DNA of 64,000 nucleotides from Charina bottae (GCA_023362775.1 JALMGJ010000019.1:580501-644500), one strand, 5' to 3'. Positions 12,015 to 24,313 are shown, counted from the stretch's first letter. A program made the numbers and translations. Notes: generated from the letters alone by a model not told the origin.

Positions 12015-13085
12015 CTGTGTGTGAAGCAAAATTAAACAGCCGATTACCCTTGCGCAGCAGCCACAGCCGTCTGCAGGGAGGGGGCGGACGTCCCGCCTCC
12101 GGCCGGATCACGTCTGGACTTTAGTGGCGCTGCTTCTATTCATTGAACCAGGTTTGGGTCGGGAGTTAGATCGGTGTGAGAAAAAAGGCTGAACAGCTTG
12201 TAAGAATTCTTGAGCAAAACTAACCATTCTCTGATAGGTTGAAATATTTAACATTTTTCCCTATCATCACATTAAAAATTACACTTCGGTAACAACTTTT
12301 GGAGGTCTCTGGTGGCTGTGCCCAAAGTTTTTGGGGGAACACCTGCAGCATGGGGAACAACTTTGGGAAAGTCTCGACTCTAAAAATGGGTGTAGCTCTT
12401 GTATCCATTTTTCCCCTCTCTTTATGCTGGCAATCAGGGATGCCAAGTCACATCTTCTACAGCGGAAAGCCTTTTCGATGAACCTGAACAGAGACCATGC
12501 CTTGTGAGGAAATACAACGGGCTGTGAGGTTCAATTGCCTTTGTCATCCCACAGTTTGGCAGCAGCCTTCACCTACTACCATGCTTGATCCGGGCAAAGG
12601 TGCGTTAACCTTTCAGAGGATTACAATAAATGGATGCGTGCCTGACTGAACATAATTCAGAGGCTGCATCTCTTCGAGACTTCAACACACGGTGGGGCTC
12701 TTAAGCAGTTGCTGCGAACCACGGACATTCACTGGGTCCCTTTTCTGAACAAACAGCTGAGCATGATAAGAGCAAGCTGGAAGTAGGAATTGTGCTAGAC
12801 AGCTAAAATCATGACTGGTTATAAAATTTCCCCCCATTTTGCTCCTAATATTTTGTTAAATTGCTCCTGAATACTAAGTTTGACTTCTGCTATTGAAATG
12901 GACTAATCCTTAGTTGTTTTAATTGGGTGGTTGCAACTTGTTTTAGAAACCCTTTAATCCTTATTTAGAGAATGCCCATTTTCTATTCTCAACCCAATTT
13001 CAGGGATGGACCTTGCTCTCTGTAGGAAGGGCCATGGGCAAATTCTTCCTTTCTCCTATCCAGCAGCCTCTTCTTCTTGTTTATT
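12015..13085. other. RGS12 intronic sequence
   Basis: Nothing recognised beyond ordinary intron sequence. Confidence 0.4.
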
Positions 13086-13425
13086 CAAACTGTAGGAAAT
13101 TATAAACTCTGTGGTGTCACACAGCTTGGATTTACTACTCTGCCTTTCCGTCGTGACCGTTCGAGGGGGTGAAGAAGAGGGGGAGGGGGAAATCCACAGG
13201 CTCCAGGTAATGCTAGTACAGCCACGTTCTCTGCTCAGAACACATCTGGGCACATCAAACTGTAGGAAATTATAAACTCTGTGGTGTCACAGAGCTTGGA
13301 TCTACTACTCTGCCTTTCCGTCGTGACCGTTCGAGGGGGTGAAGAAGAGGGGGAGGGGGAAATCCACAGGCTCCAGGTAATGCTAGTACAGCCACGTTCT
13401 CTGCTCAGAACACATCTGGGCACAT
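13086..13425. repeat. 170-bp tandem duplication
   Basis: Two adjacent copies (13086-13255 and 13256-13425) with period 170 and only two mismatches that I can find. It lies in the RGS12 intron between exons 14502 and 12014. The unit matches no element I recognise. Confidence 0.9.
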
Positions 13426-15179
13426 CAAATGGCCGCCAGTATCAATTCTCACCGGCCCTCTGCTGACTGGCTGAGAGAGATCCCACCTAGCCAATCCCTA
13501 GCGGCGTGACAATGCTGCTAGGGAGCCTTCATGAAGGCGTTCCACCACCCTGGAAGTGGGGTTGTCGACGCTCCTGGGGGAGCATTTTTGTCCCTGAGCT
13601 CTTCAGCGCCGGTGGCTCTGAGGAGAAGTCACAGGGCCATCTCCAGAGGTTTCATTTTGGAGGGCCAGGGGTCAGAAAGGTCTTGGCCATGAATCTGGCA
13701 GGAAATGGGCACCTTCTCCTGCTTACTAGGCAGATTACTGAGGAATAATATTGATGTGATGAATAAGCCAAGATTACATCTACAGTAGTCAAATCTGCAA
13801 GGTTAGGATTATCATAACGTTGAAGCAAATTACACACTTTACAGGTGTTTTTGCATAACTTTCCTTTGAAAAGTTTTCTTCCCCTTGGAAAACAGACCCA
13901 TGGCAGAGGGGGGGGGGCAAAAGCCATTTATTACCTTTTCTGTCCATAGTCTGCACCTTCAAGTTAACGGACAAACGCAAGCTAAAAGCAAGGGGCGGCT
14001 CTTTCTCTTGCTCTGGCAGGGGCTCCGTCCCCCCCGCCCGCAACCCAGCACCCTCAGCCCCGGGAAGCGTGGGCTGCTGACGGGGCCAGTCCCCACGACC
14101 CCGTTCGACTGGGCCGAGGGGGGGCCCGCGGGCTCCGGCCTCCCCAAGCGGCACGGGGGCCATGCTGCTGCCACGGGGCCCGAGGGCCGGGCTAAGGCCC
14201 GGGCTGTGCCAAGGCCGGGGCAGAAAGAGCGCGCTAGGCGGCTCTTCCTCGGGCCCGGGAAGAGGGACAGATGCGGGCGCTGGGGGGGGCAGGCAGCCTG
14301 GCGGTTCCGGACAGGGCACACATACGAGCCGACTCCGTTGTGAGCTGGTGACAGTAACGGAGGACACGAGGCAAGTACACAAACAGGGTAAGAACAAACA
14401 CAAGGCAAATACGGGATTCTTTTCATCCACAATTTTCATCCTGGGAAGCAAAGTTAAAACTGAGGTATCACGGGAATGTCCAATAATTTCGGAAAACTTA
14501 CTGTGAGGCCTTGATTTCCTGCATTAGTAGTTACAGGTGCACCGTGTTTTAAGGACGATCCTTTTCCCTTGTCTGTGAACGACAGAAATTAAATTTTTTC
14601 AAAACCTGCTGTTCCTGCTAACACGCTTACATTCTAATAGGGAGTGATCAAGAATGGGGGGAGGCGGCGGTGGATCCCGGAACTGTCTGGAGGGCAACCG
14701 TACAAACAATTCTGTTGAGCACTTGGTTGCCTGCGGGCATCCGGAAGTGACTTGGGCACTTAATGAAATTGCTCCTGCTCCCGAGTGGCCTTTCTCTGTG
14801 TGCTGATCCCAGCTGGCCCTGGGTTTAACTGAGGAGTTCTGGGAGAGGAAGCAACAGAAATGACGGTTAGGATGCTGGTGGAGAAAGATGAGAAGCGAAG
14901 CTGACCAACCACAGGTATGAGTACAAGTTCAAGACCGTATCATAACAACGAGAGAGGCAAAGCATTTTTACGTCTCCTCTCTTACTGTGACAGGGTGATG
15001 TCGGGAAGGGGGCATCAGGCAGAGTCCCCACCTAGCCACTGTGATCCATCTGCAGGTTTTTTGCAATGATGCTGTTCATATTCACCTGTCTCTTGACCCT
15101 TCACGGGTGGAGTCCGATGTGGTAATGGGAGCAGTGTTTCATCTTGTAACCTGGGATCCTGCATGTCCTTGGCCACTTG
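13426..15179. other. RGS12 intronic sequence around exon 14502-14572
   Basis: Includes a very GC/CpG-rich block at about 13990-14345 just downstream of exon 14502-14572. It resembles a CpG island, but no start site or exon could be assigned. Confidence 0.35.
14502..14572 (-). CDS. RGS12: RGS12 exon: linker between RBD2 and pre-GoLoco segment
   Basis: Encodes (D)KGKGSSLKHGAPVTTNAGNQ then GLT: 23 codons after the last two bases of an Asp codon. Mammalian RGS12 has a similar lysine-rich linker here, beginning at an Asp after VVLEEK. The acceptor gtcgttcacag and donor ACA|gtaagt are both strong. It enters in phase 1, whereas the last exon found upstream leaves in phase 0. An intervening exon of length 3n+1 is therefore required. 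Confidence 0.75.
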
Positions 15180-16440
15180 CTCCTTTGGGGTGTCAGAGGG
15201 AATGTGAAAGGCTGCTTCCAGGGGATCATCAATGCCCCACTTTGGGAAGGAGTGTTAACTACAGCCTTACAATAGGCTGCGGTATGCCCCTCCCTAAGAC
15301 GACTTCTCTGGACACAGTCATTTTTGAGGCTCCTGTTCTGTCTCTCACGTTTCTTTCTGGGGGAAGATTATTGAGACTATGGTTGCTGGGCAGCTATGGA
15401 GCACTCTAGAGGAAGCAAACCAACTGGATCCTTTTCAATCGGGGTTCAGGCCCGGGCATAGATAGGACTGGTACAGCATTGTTCCTCTTGTGGATGGTCT
15501 TTATCAGCCCCTAGATGGAGACAGTGCGCCCTTCCTGGTCCTTTCTGACCTCTCAGCACCCTTTCATACCATCACCCATGAATCCCAGCAAGATGCCGCT
15601 CTTGTTTATCCACTGAGATTCCTTGGCTGCTCCAGTGTTGTCTGTTAATGATTCACCAGAATGTGGTGGCCATGTTATTAGCCTGTATTCATCCCCAGGA
15701 ACATATTTCCCCTATGCTTGGGGCCCTGTCCCAGCTTCCAGTTAGCTTCTGAGTGCAAGTCAAAGGGCTTGTCATCAGCTACACAGCCCAACATGGCAGA
15801 GCTGCCTTCTCCAGATGGAATCAACCCATCGGACTCTGCGTCCTCAGAGAAACTCCTGGCGATCCCCCATTTCTGTGCTGGACAGGACAGAGGCTAACTC
15901 TCCCTGCTCTTCGGTAGCTGCTCTGTGAAACAGCCCCCTCCTAGAAACTTTTCCAAATGATTCCAAAGAGCCTGTGGTGAGCATTGGGACAGCCAGTCTC
16001 ATTCCCCGAGGGATGTGGTTTTAGGTTTTGTAATTTTGTTTTGATTCATACTTTTATTAAGCAAAGGTAAAGGTTCCCCCCGCACATTTGTGCAGTCGTG
16101 TCCGACTCTAGGGCCGGTGCTCATCTCCGTTTGTTAGCCGAAGAGCCAGCGCTGTCCGAAGACGCTTCCACGGTCATGTGGCCGCATGACGTGCGTGGAA
16201 TGCTGTTACCTACCCACCGAAGTGGTACCTATTCATCTACTTACATTTGCATGCTTTCGAATTGCTAGGTTGGCAAGAGCTGAGGCGAGTGCAGGAGCTC
16301 ACTCCGTCATGCGGGACTAGGGATTCAAACCTCCAAACTTGCGACCTTCCGATCGACAAGCCTGGCGTCTTACCCGCTGAGCCACCACGCCCCTTCTACT
16401 TTTATTATAAATGTTAAATTATTTTAAACTGTTGAGAACC
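15180..16440 (+). mobile_element. L2 LINE relic (RT to 3' end, internally deleted)
   Basis: Decayed reading includes KTTSLDTVIFEA, IIETMVAGQLW, NQLDPFQSGFRPGHR and FLVLSDLSAPFHTI, which are L2 reverse-transcriptase motifs. The interval 15650-16060 resembles the L2 C-terminus and 3' UTR. Frameshifts and a missing RT core mark it as dead. The SINE at 16060-16396 interrupts it. Confidence 0.65.
16060..16396 (-). mobile_element. Sauria-type SINE with 11-bp target duplication
   Basis: Full-length reverse-oriented copy from GGGGCGTGGTGGCTCAGCGG (high end) to the AACCTTTACCTTT tail (low end). It is flanked by tacttttatta at 16049-16059 and 16397-16407. It sits in the 3' non-coding region of the L2 relic that begins near 15180, so it is younger than that L2. 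Confidence 0.92.
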
Positions 16441-17084
16441 TGGTGAATGCAGTGAGTATTGATTTGCTAAACAGATTAATAGCCCTACACACGATGGCCC
16501 TCTTCCTTCAGAGTATTCAGTTAACGAGGATGGTGCTACCTGTCTCCTAAGACACTTCAATAGGGCTTCTTATATGGGTCGGGCAGGAAGAAGGTGGTGC
16601 TCGTGGGCTATGGCTGTTGGGCACAGTATGCACCAGAATCCTGAACTAAACGGCAGCTTTTAAAGCAGACCCCAAAGTCCACCCAAAGTGTGATTCCGCA
16701 TTCCCTATTTCCAACTGCCGGACAGAGTATCCGTGGAGTCTCCAGGAGTGCAGCCGGACGCAAGGGAGACCCCCTTAAGGGCAGTACGGCAAGAGGCTCC
16801 CAGCCCTGCTTACCTTTCCCCTGCCTGGACACCCTGTCTTCCAGAACAACCCTCTGTCCGTCAAGGCTGGAGATGGGGGCCCCGAGGTCTAAGGGTTCCT
16901 GCTCGCCGTTCTGTCATCAAATTGGGTACAATGTGAGAAAAGTGGTATTTTCGGAGGAATTCGATTCATGGCCTTGTATTAAAAATTACAGCAAATTAAC
17001 CTGTGTTAGCACAAATAAAGCGGTTTAGTTTGAATGTATGATCTTTTAAACATTATTTTTCAACAATGATATGGCCGTGACAAG

Positions 17085-17085
<1 letters not shown>

Positions 17086-17142
<57 letters not shown>

Positions 17143-17152
17143 TTATTTATTG
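17086..17152. repeat. (TA)n and (ATTT)n microsatellite
   Basis: About 26 TA units followed by ATTT repeats, directly upstream of the L2 relic at 17180. Confidence 0.95.
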
Positions 17153-17179
17153 GTGGTTCTCTTTCTCCCCTTAAGGCCA

Positions 17180-17865
17180 GTTCCAGTCGGTGTTCGTTGG
17201 GGGGGAGATGCTACTTTCTAGGGACCTACTCAACGAGCAGGCGGCCGCCGTAGCCAGGAAGGCCTTTGCGCAGCATCTGGTGCCCCAGCTGTGCCCTTTC
17301 CTAGACCAGGAGGCCCTTCAGACAGCCACTCCTGCCGTAGTCACTGCACAGCTGGATTGCAACCCGCGGCTCTTGAAAATCACCCAGGAGCTGCAGCTGG
17401 TCCAGCATGTAGCCGTGTGGGCAGTCTCGAGCATGCCTCGGTATGCCCATGTGACACTTCTCCCCTGCAAGCTGCCCTGGTTGCCAGTTTGCTTTCAGGT
17501 GCGATTCAAGAAGCTGCTTCTGACCGATTAAGCCCTCCGTGGCGTGGGGCCCAGTTATCTCCCGTGGGTCAGTCTGGCCGATTCAAGCTGCCGGTAGGGC
17601 TGGTGCACTCTGGGCTCCTTCGGCTGACTCGTGCCATCTTTTGGGACCCAGCTCTTGCCCTCTGGAACGGGGCTCCCCCTGAGCGCCAGGTGGCCCCCAC
17701 CCTGCTGGCGTTCCAGAGGGCCGGAATGTCCTTTTTTCTTTCTCTTCCGTTCTAGTTTGTTTTCGTTTTACTTCTTATTATTTTGTTTTTATGCCGCCCA
17801 ATGTATTGTGAGCTGCCCAAATTCGGGAGGCATCGAATTGAATAAAATAAACAAATGAAAAAATA
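17180..17865 (+). mobile_element. L2 LINE relic (3' end)
   Basis: The translation QAAAVARKAFAQHLVPQLCP, FLDQEALQTATPAVVTAQLD, ARYAHVTLLPCKLPWLPVCF-like, and VRFKKLLLTD is the typical L2 C-terminal region. GAGCTGCCCAAATTCGGGAG and an AAATA-rich tail end it near 17865. An (AT)n/(ATTT)n microsatellite precedes it. Confidence 0.7.
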
Positions 17866-18072
17866 AAACTTACACGTAGAGTCTGAAACTCTATAAATAT
17901 ACATGTAGAGATGAAGGAACTCAATATAAAATTGCTCTACAGTTCTATTATTTTAGGTGAGATTCGTGTTTTTTAAATAACGAATGAAGTCAGACCATTT
18001 TATTTACCATAAAGAAAACATTATACGTTAAGATAAAAAAACTATTGTAGCTTATTTTAATGAATTACTTAC

Positions 18073-18199
18073 TAGTCTTGCCACAAGATTATTAAGGTTC
18101 AATCCATATTTTGCAACGACTGGGCGTAGAACTTCTGTTACTGGCTTGGTAGGTTTAGCCTTTAAGCCAACAGATCTATTTATAGGAATGAGGTCAAGC
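18073..18199 (-). CDS. RGS12: RGS12 exon: Ras-binding domain 2, first part
   Basis: Encodes 42 residues after completing the split Arg: LDLIPINRSVGLKAKPTKPV, then TEVLRPVVAKYGLNLNNLVA, then RL. This is nearly identical to mammalian RGS12 RBD2. The acceptor is ccattttag and the donor CTA|gtaagt; it leaves in phase 0. In mammals the protein continues with the rest of RBD2 (SGEKEPLDLGAPISSLDGQR); no exon for that was found downstream. Confidence 0.94.
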
Positions 18200-20988
18200 C
18201 TAAAATGGATGAACAGATTGAGTAAATACTTGTTATTGACAGCCATTCAGAACACAGATGAGTCCTACAAGCTGTTTGACAGTGTGAGAAACTAAGAAAA
18301 CTGGGGACAATATAATTCATTCTATGCATTCGGGGCATCCGAAAGGTCAAGGTCCTAGTGGCTATGATCATGCAGTCACGGTTGCCAGCATGACTGTTTC
18401 AAACACCTCCACCCCGGATGCGTCTCCTCTGACAGGCACACAACACCATTTCTGCACAGTCCTGGAAGTATTACGGTAGCTCCATCATTGCTGCTTTAGT
18501 ACAGCATTCAGAGCAGTCCCTGCAGAGGGGAGGGGAATCCGAGGAGCCTAGGTGCCCCAGGAATCTCCAAGGAGTAACAAGAATATTGGCACTTCTTCAT
18601 TGAAATGCTGTTTTTTAACTTATATTCCACTTGATAGCTTATAGTGAAGTACCAGTAACCCCAAAAAAGGAAAACAATAAATTGTTTTTAAAGGGCTGAA
18701 ATCTTAGCCTACTTTTTAAAATAACAATTGTTAAGAAAAATTGGTGCCTGTAACATTATGCAGAAAAGGCTGCTGACTCGTGGCCTACAGGAGTTTTCCT
18801 TGTGATCACTGAAGGGCAGAACAAGAAACGTAAGGATAAGACAAACGTTTAAAATTAGCACGGAGATCTCAGTGGCTGTGTGGTGCAGAATGCCCCACCA
18901 CAAATCCTGCACTCAAAGAAGCGCACCACGCAACCGAAGGGCTCTATCAGGGCTGCCTCGTCCAAGGGGGAGAAGCTGCCGCTGAGCCCTGGCGAGAGGG
19001 GTCAGGGGGAAGCTCAGCGCCCAAGGTGCCAGCACTCTCTGCTTGGAGCTCCAGGCAAGAGACACCGATCTGCCCATCGGGTCCTCATGGACAAGGAAGG
19101 AGCTGCTGCTGGGAAGAGAGCAGGAGCCTGAGTGGGAAAGGCATTTCGAAAGCAGAGACTGCTTTGAGGTGGGTTCTTGCTTTGGAACAGTCTTCTGGCC
19201 CGCTGAAGAGGAGGCCGGCCAGATACAGCGGACACAGGTGTTATTCCATGGCCTCCCTGAGCTCAAGGGGGGGCTCTGATGCAGCCATTTCCAAGGCTCC
19301 CCCAACTGCGTCTGCGTCTCCGTCTCCCTCTGGATGGATGGCAAGCTCAGGCAACACTTGGGTGTCTGGAAAGGTCTTTCCCAAAGTAACAGAACCTTGA
19401 AAACCTGCCAAAATAATTCTCCCACACAACCTACAGTAACCCTTGTGGAATTAAGGCTCTCTTTCTCACACTTCCCACTCCTCTGGACTCCAGAACCTCT
19501 TTGGTAACAGTCCTCTTTCCTCCCTTAACTGTCTTGCGCCCCCCCCCCCCCCGCCGTGCTTATTTATCTGTTAAACAAACGCATATGGCCATCCATCCAC
19601 CAAAAAGAACTCTGGGTGACGATCAACAGCAATAAAAACAATGCACATGTACTAAAGCAAAAAAAGACAGCACTGAGGCCCCAGTAAGGCTCACGTCCCT
19701 AAATCAGCCCCACCGTGCCTCCCCCATCAACATCCCAGACCCAAGGAAGGCTTGGGGGAAAGCCAGGTGCAAGGTTAAAAAAATAACCATGACCTAGCCC
19801 CAGGTGCAAGGTCACACAGCCAGCCTAGAAACATATTTAAGGATTCCCTTACTAACTTTACTCAGACTGAAGAAGCTCCTTGGATAAGGAGTGAAACGTT
19901 TCCACTAAGAAAATAGAAATCCAGTTGACATGATTCAAGCTACAGACAATTCCACCTGGATGACTGAGAACCTTCATAGACATACAGGTCTTCACCACTT
20001 TCCTGAAGGCCACCAGGGACAGAGCCGTGGGAGACGGTTCCACAAAAGGCGCGAGGTAGGGCTGGGGGATCGTGGCGGGCTCCCAGGATCCACAAAGCCC
20101 TGGTGTGCTTTTTATTCCACAAAGGCTACAAAGCCATAATGAGAGGATTCCAGCATTTCAAGTACAAACCCTTTATACAGATTCACATTCAAGCTCTACT
20201 GTGCTTCTTTCAGTGAAATTAAGCCCAGAACTCATCATCTATAGCAGCCATCTCCAACCTGGACCTTTCAGAAGAACAGGCAGGGGAAGCTGGTGATGGG
20301 AACGGGGGTCCAAGGCGTCTGGAGGGCATCGGGTTGGGAAGACTGTCTACTGAAGCCCTTCAAAAAGGAAGGGTAACCTTAAGCCCACGGACACGTATTA
20401 GAGGGAAACAGAGGAGGATGCCACCGTCAGGAGAAGGGAACAGCAGCACAGCTTTCATTTGGGAAAAAGCAAAATTAAGAGAAACGTTCATGAGGAGGCA
20501 ATCTGAAGGAAAAAATAAATGAATTCAGAAGGAAGATGGATCCAGGGTTTGGCATTACACACACCCTGTGTTCCTGCTTCCGTCGGCCCACTGCCCCCAC
20601 TTATTGCTGGTCCAATGGCCAACCGAGGAGCTCACGCCAACCCTCAGACTCATCCGCTTCCGCTACTCTCATTTCCAGAAGTCTGGAACTACTATCCTTC
20701 GTATCCAAGTAAGAGTGAGGGAGGAAATAGCAGTACCATAAAGCGGGGCAGACAAGGAAAAGTTTCTTCACGCAGGGCCAATCCCGTTTGCTATGACAGC
20801 TGAACATGCAAATGAAATGATGGGAGAACCACTCTCATCTACTGTATATGTAGGCAAGAAAGGACTGAAAGGGTCTGAAACACACTCCAGCAGTGAACGC
20901 TTCCTGGTCTCTTTCGAGGCTGGTTCAAATCCATGTTGACAATGACTGGAGGAGTTCAGAAATTACAAGATAGGATATTTTTTCTTAC
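18200..20988. other. RGS12 intronic sequence
   Basis: Apart from the element at 19781-19983: a GC-rich segment at 18880-19400 without a recognised exon, and a degraded MITE-like piece near 20248-20346 with CCAACCT-type ends. Confidence 0.35.
19781..19983 (+). mobile_element. Hammerhead-bearing retroelement terminal unit (copy 1)
   Basis: Shares its whole length with the unit at 50243-50421: AACCATGACCTAGCCCCAGG at the start, then CTCAGACTGAAGAAGCTCCT, a TCCTT-GGAT-AAGGA hairpin and GTGAAACGTTTCCACT. It ends in CCTGGATGACTGAGAACCTT. The CTGAAGA - hairpin - GAAAC order is that of a hammerhead ribozyme core. In this copy the outer stem I pairing is damaged (CTAAG instead of CTGAG). Family: probably the terminal repeat of a Penelope-like element (inference). 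Confidence 0.6.
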
Positions 20989-21062
20989 CGAAATAAAGTT
21001 CTCTTTTCTAATCGAAGAGTTCGAGAATCCAAAATGCTGCTGTCCTGATGCAATACAAGGGG
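20989..21062 (-). CDS. RGS12: RGS12 exon: Ras-binding domain 1, second part
   Basis: Encodes PLVLHQDSSILDSRTLRLEK then RTLF and two bases of an Arg codon completed by the next exon. It continues the RBD1 fold directly from the preceding GGDK. The acceptor is attcgtag and the donor CG|gtaaga. The 24 codons plus 2 bases fit the phase of both neighbours exactly. At 74 bases it is too short to stand out as an open reading frame and was found by following the protein. Confidence 0.92.
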
Positions 21063-22842
21063 CTACGAATATAAAAGAAGAGAACGTGTTCACATGTAAT
21101 TGGTGAATTAGTTAATTAATTAATTGAGAACTTTCAATGTCATCCATAAAGAATGGCGACTTTTACTCCACAGAATACATCTAAACATGCCTTCAACAAA
21201 GATTTCCGATTATAATTTGTTTTCTTTAATGTTAAACTGATTTTGCTTTCAGAACACTGAACGAAGCACAGCAGCTGTACGATTTATTATTTACTTTTGT
21301 AATACTTTGGCCAGTGGTGGTTCCTGTCTGCGGGTACGTATGAAACGGGGAAAAAATGTTGGGGTGTGGGGGTTTGTTTTTCACTTCAAGACAAAGCAGC
21401 CTTGCTTGGAGCAATCTATCAGAAGACGCCACGAGGGCTGCCTTCTCCACAGGACCCAACTCAAACATTTCGGTGTTCCATCACCGGGAGCAACTGAAAC
21501 TTGAAAGCAATGCTTTGCTCCCTCCTCTTGCACCCAGGACCACGAGCATAAATGAGCCTCATCGGGGGAGAGCTGGGTGGGTCTGTGGCATCAAAAGGTC
21601 AGGAGGCGTCTGGAAGCCCCTTTTCCGACTCACCCACTTTATTCAAAGGCAGGGCTTTTGTGAGCAACCCGCAGTTTGAAGAGCTTCAACCCAACCCGAG
21701 CAGCAGCAGCAACAAGACGGCCCGCCTCTCTTAGCACAGGGTGTCGTTCTTCACCTGTGAACCGGTCAGCAATGCCCCACGTACAAATAAAGACCACTCT
21801 CTGGACCTGGCAGGCAGCCTTGATGCTCAGGAACATCAGGAAGACTAGGCATAGACTGCACACATTAAAGCTTAAGAAACACCCCAAGACCTTTGCGTTT
21901 TACAAGATAAAAACCACACCAAAATCCAGGTAAAGTTGTCTTTGAGTCAGGCTGGACATCTTCCCTGGCAAGGAGAGGGAGGAGGTGGTTGGCCAGGGTC
22001 TCCTTCCAGGACGTTGACTTCTTAGTCTAGCCCTGATGTTTCCTGGTTCTCTCCCTTCCAAGGATCAAACATGGTTGATCCTGCTTAGTTTTTTAATATC
22101 AGGCAAACCCAGCAAGATGCCGTCAACTATATCAACATCTAACAACTATCTGCCTCCAAGAGAAAACATAACACAGAACATAACATTCCGCAGGAAAATA
22201 CATGACTACTAACTTCTGCCTAGCATGAAGCATGTAGACAATTATTGTATCTACAGGCAGGCAACCATGTGCTCTGTCCAACAATTCCTTTTTGGGGTCA
22301 GCTATCCAGAACTGACTTGGAGAGCAGCACCCTTTCTGACCCAGGCAAGCAGGAGCAGCATCTTATCTCGCCTGTAGGGCCTCCTCCCCTCAACTAGGTC
22401 TTGGCCAGTATAAGCTGGAATGGAATTGATGCCTTCGACTTTATTGGCTGATTTAAAACCTGACCTATAAAACAACAAGCCAATTGCAGGACTTGAGGCT
22501 TTTAGAAAATCTGGAACAATGGGAATGCCCTTGTCTTGTCCCAGGCGAAGAACAAAATCACGTCAGCACAAAACCTTCACAACTGGTATTTTGAGCTTGG
22601 AATTTTTCATACCCGTTTGTTTCCCTCTACAAAAACTAAGGCTCCATTAGAGAAAAGAAGACCACCTGGACTTTTCTGGGGTCAGTGAAAAAGTAGCTGC
22701 TCCACAGCTTGCTTTCCTCTATCCCTTTTATATCCTGTGGCTTACATATTGAGCTTGAAGACAGGGATGGTTTAATATCTCTATGGGCTTTGGAAAAATT
22801 TTCATTGTTAATTAATAAACAAGAACCATGAAATTTAAATAC
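21063..22842. other. RGS12 intronic sequence
   Basis: No gene or well-defined repeat recognised. Confidence 0.4.
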
Positions 22843-23025
22843 CTTATCTCCGCCAATTAAAAACAGATCTACTGCAGCCATGTTAACGCCGTGCTTTTCA
22901 CAGAACTCAGACAGCACCTCTTTGATTGAAAATCCACCTCTTATGGGCATCGCCAAAGTGGAGCCATCGGGGAGGTTGACATGGCAGCACTGAGAAGGCT
23001 TCTCCTTTTCCATGTAGGACTCACC
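22843..23025 (-). CDS. RGS12: RGS12 exon: Ras-binding domain 1, first part
   Basis: Encodes 61 residues, in phase 0 at both ends. After GESYMEKEKPSQ comes the ubiquitin-like RBD beta hairpin CCHVNLPDGSTLAMPIRGGF, then SIKEVLSEFCEKHGVNMAAV and DLFLIGGDK. The Cys-Cys-x-x-x-Leu-Pro-Asp-Gly opening is typical of RGS12/RGS14 RBD1. The acceptor is cttgaaag|GGTGAG. The donor AAG|gtattt is followed in the intron by ordinary AT-rich sequence, although the open frame happens to run on for 69 codons before a stop. Confidence 0.93.
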
Positions 23026-24116
23026 CTTTCAAGAGAAAGAATTAATGTCTGCTGTGGAAATGAACTGGGGAATTTAAACAGAGCAATGTAGAAAGGTTTT
23101 TTTTAGCAAATAACAACACAGTAAGTAACTATGCATATTGGGCAAAGAAATACTTGACAGTGACCTTACCGTAATGAGTTTATTGATGCTGTGCAAGAAT
23201 ACATGTATTTTCTTTTATGAATGTGCCATCTTATACTTCGTTTAGGTTAGATGGATTGTTTCCACAATTCCTAGTTTGTTCCTGGAGGCCAGCCAGTAAA
23301 GCCCTCTCACCTTTGTTATTCAAGGGAGGAGCCCCAACGGTGGGACCCTTCACCGGGACTCAGGTTCCACATCTTCTACAGCAAGGAGAAGTGGGCAGCT
23401 TCCTAATAATTCATAGTTCTTCTGGTGATTGCTACAGTGAGAAACCACTGCATGGTGGAGGGGGGCATGTTCATACAAGGAGGGGAATAGATAACAATCT
23501 ACTGCAAAAACAGCAGCAAGTGAATGTAGATATCTATGTGCCCTTATGTTTTGACTGTCATAATTTCTATGCCAATGCTGTATACCAAGATTTCTGAAAA
23601 AACATACAGATAGTGTTATACCTGTTTACTCCGACATAAGACTTACTGAGTTCAAGGGCAACTTAGGGCCAAATATGTCATTTTAAAAAATAGCATAAGG
23701 AAGTGACACTGATATTAATGAGACTGCAATGCATGGGAGGGATGTTCACTTTAGTGAAATCTCCGTGTTGCCATTTTGCCCAGCTGAATCCAGCTTGCTT
23801 GTAACTTGGGCAGTATTAAGGATTTATATAGCCACTTATTACACTTAAAATCCTGCTTCGTCCTCCTGAAGCTCAAGCTGGTGTCCATAAAACCCCAAGG
23901 TTTTGCTGAGAGTTGGTGACTAGCCTAAAGTCACTCAATGAGCTTCTGTGGCTGAGGGTAGACTTCAACCTGGATCTCCCAGGTTCTAGTCCAAAACCCA
24001 AACTCTACACTACACTGCCTCATTTATTAACTGAACGGCAATTTTTCTTCACAGCACTAGTATTTACAGTATAATGCTGGTTACTGACCGTTCTTTTACA
24101 TTAAGCAATCTTACTA
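23026..24116. other. RGS12 intronic sequence
   Basis: Only the MIR-like relic at 23850-24025 was recognised; a 126-codon plus-strand frame at 23217 has no known similarity. Confidence 0.4.
23850..24025. repeat. MIR/CORE-like SINE relic
   Basis: Contains GGTGACTAGCCTAAAGTCAC followed by an old tRNA-SINE-like end (TGGATCTCCCAGGTTCTAGT). Strongly diverged; assigned by pattern only. Confidence 0.4.
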
Positions 24117-24130
24117 ACAAGAGCCTCTGC

Positions 24131-24313
24131 TGTAGCTTGAATCGTGTCAACTGGATTTCTATTTTCTCAGTGGAAACGTTTCGCTCCTTATCCAAGAAGC
24201 TTCTTCAGTCTTCTTGGATAAGGAGCGAAACGTTTCCACTGAGAAAATAGAAATCCAGTTGACACGATTCAAGCTACAGACTGTTCCACCTGGATGACTG
24301 AGAACCTTCATCG
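24131..24313. mobile_element. Hammerhead-bearing retroelement unit, inverted (palindromic) copy
   Basis: The left arm 24131-24198 and right arm 24211-24278 are perfect 68-bp reverse complements around a 12-base spacer. The right half continues to the usual 3' end ...CTGAGAACCTTCATCGAC. The whole is flanked by acaagagcctctgc (24117-24130 and 24314-24327), a 14-bp target duplication. The minus-oriented arm has a complete CTGAAGA...GAAAC core. Inverted 5' partner segments are characteristic of Penelope-like insertions. Confidence 0.75.
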
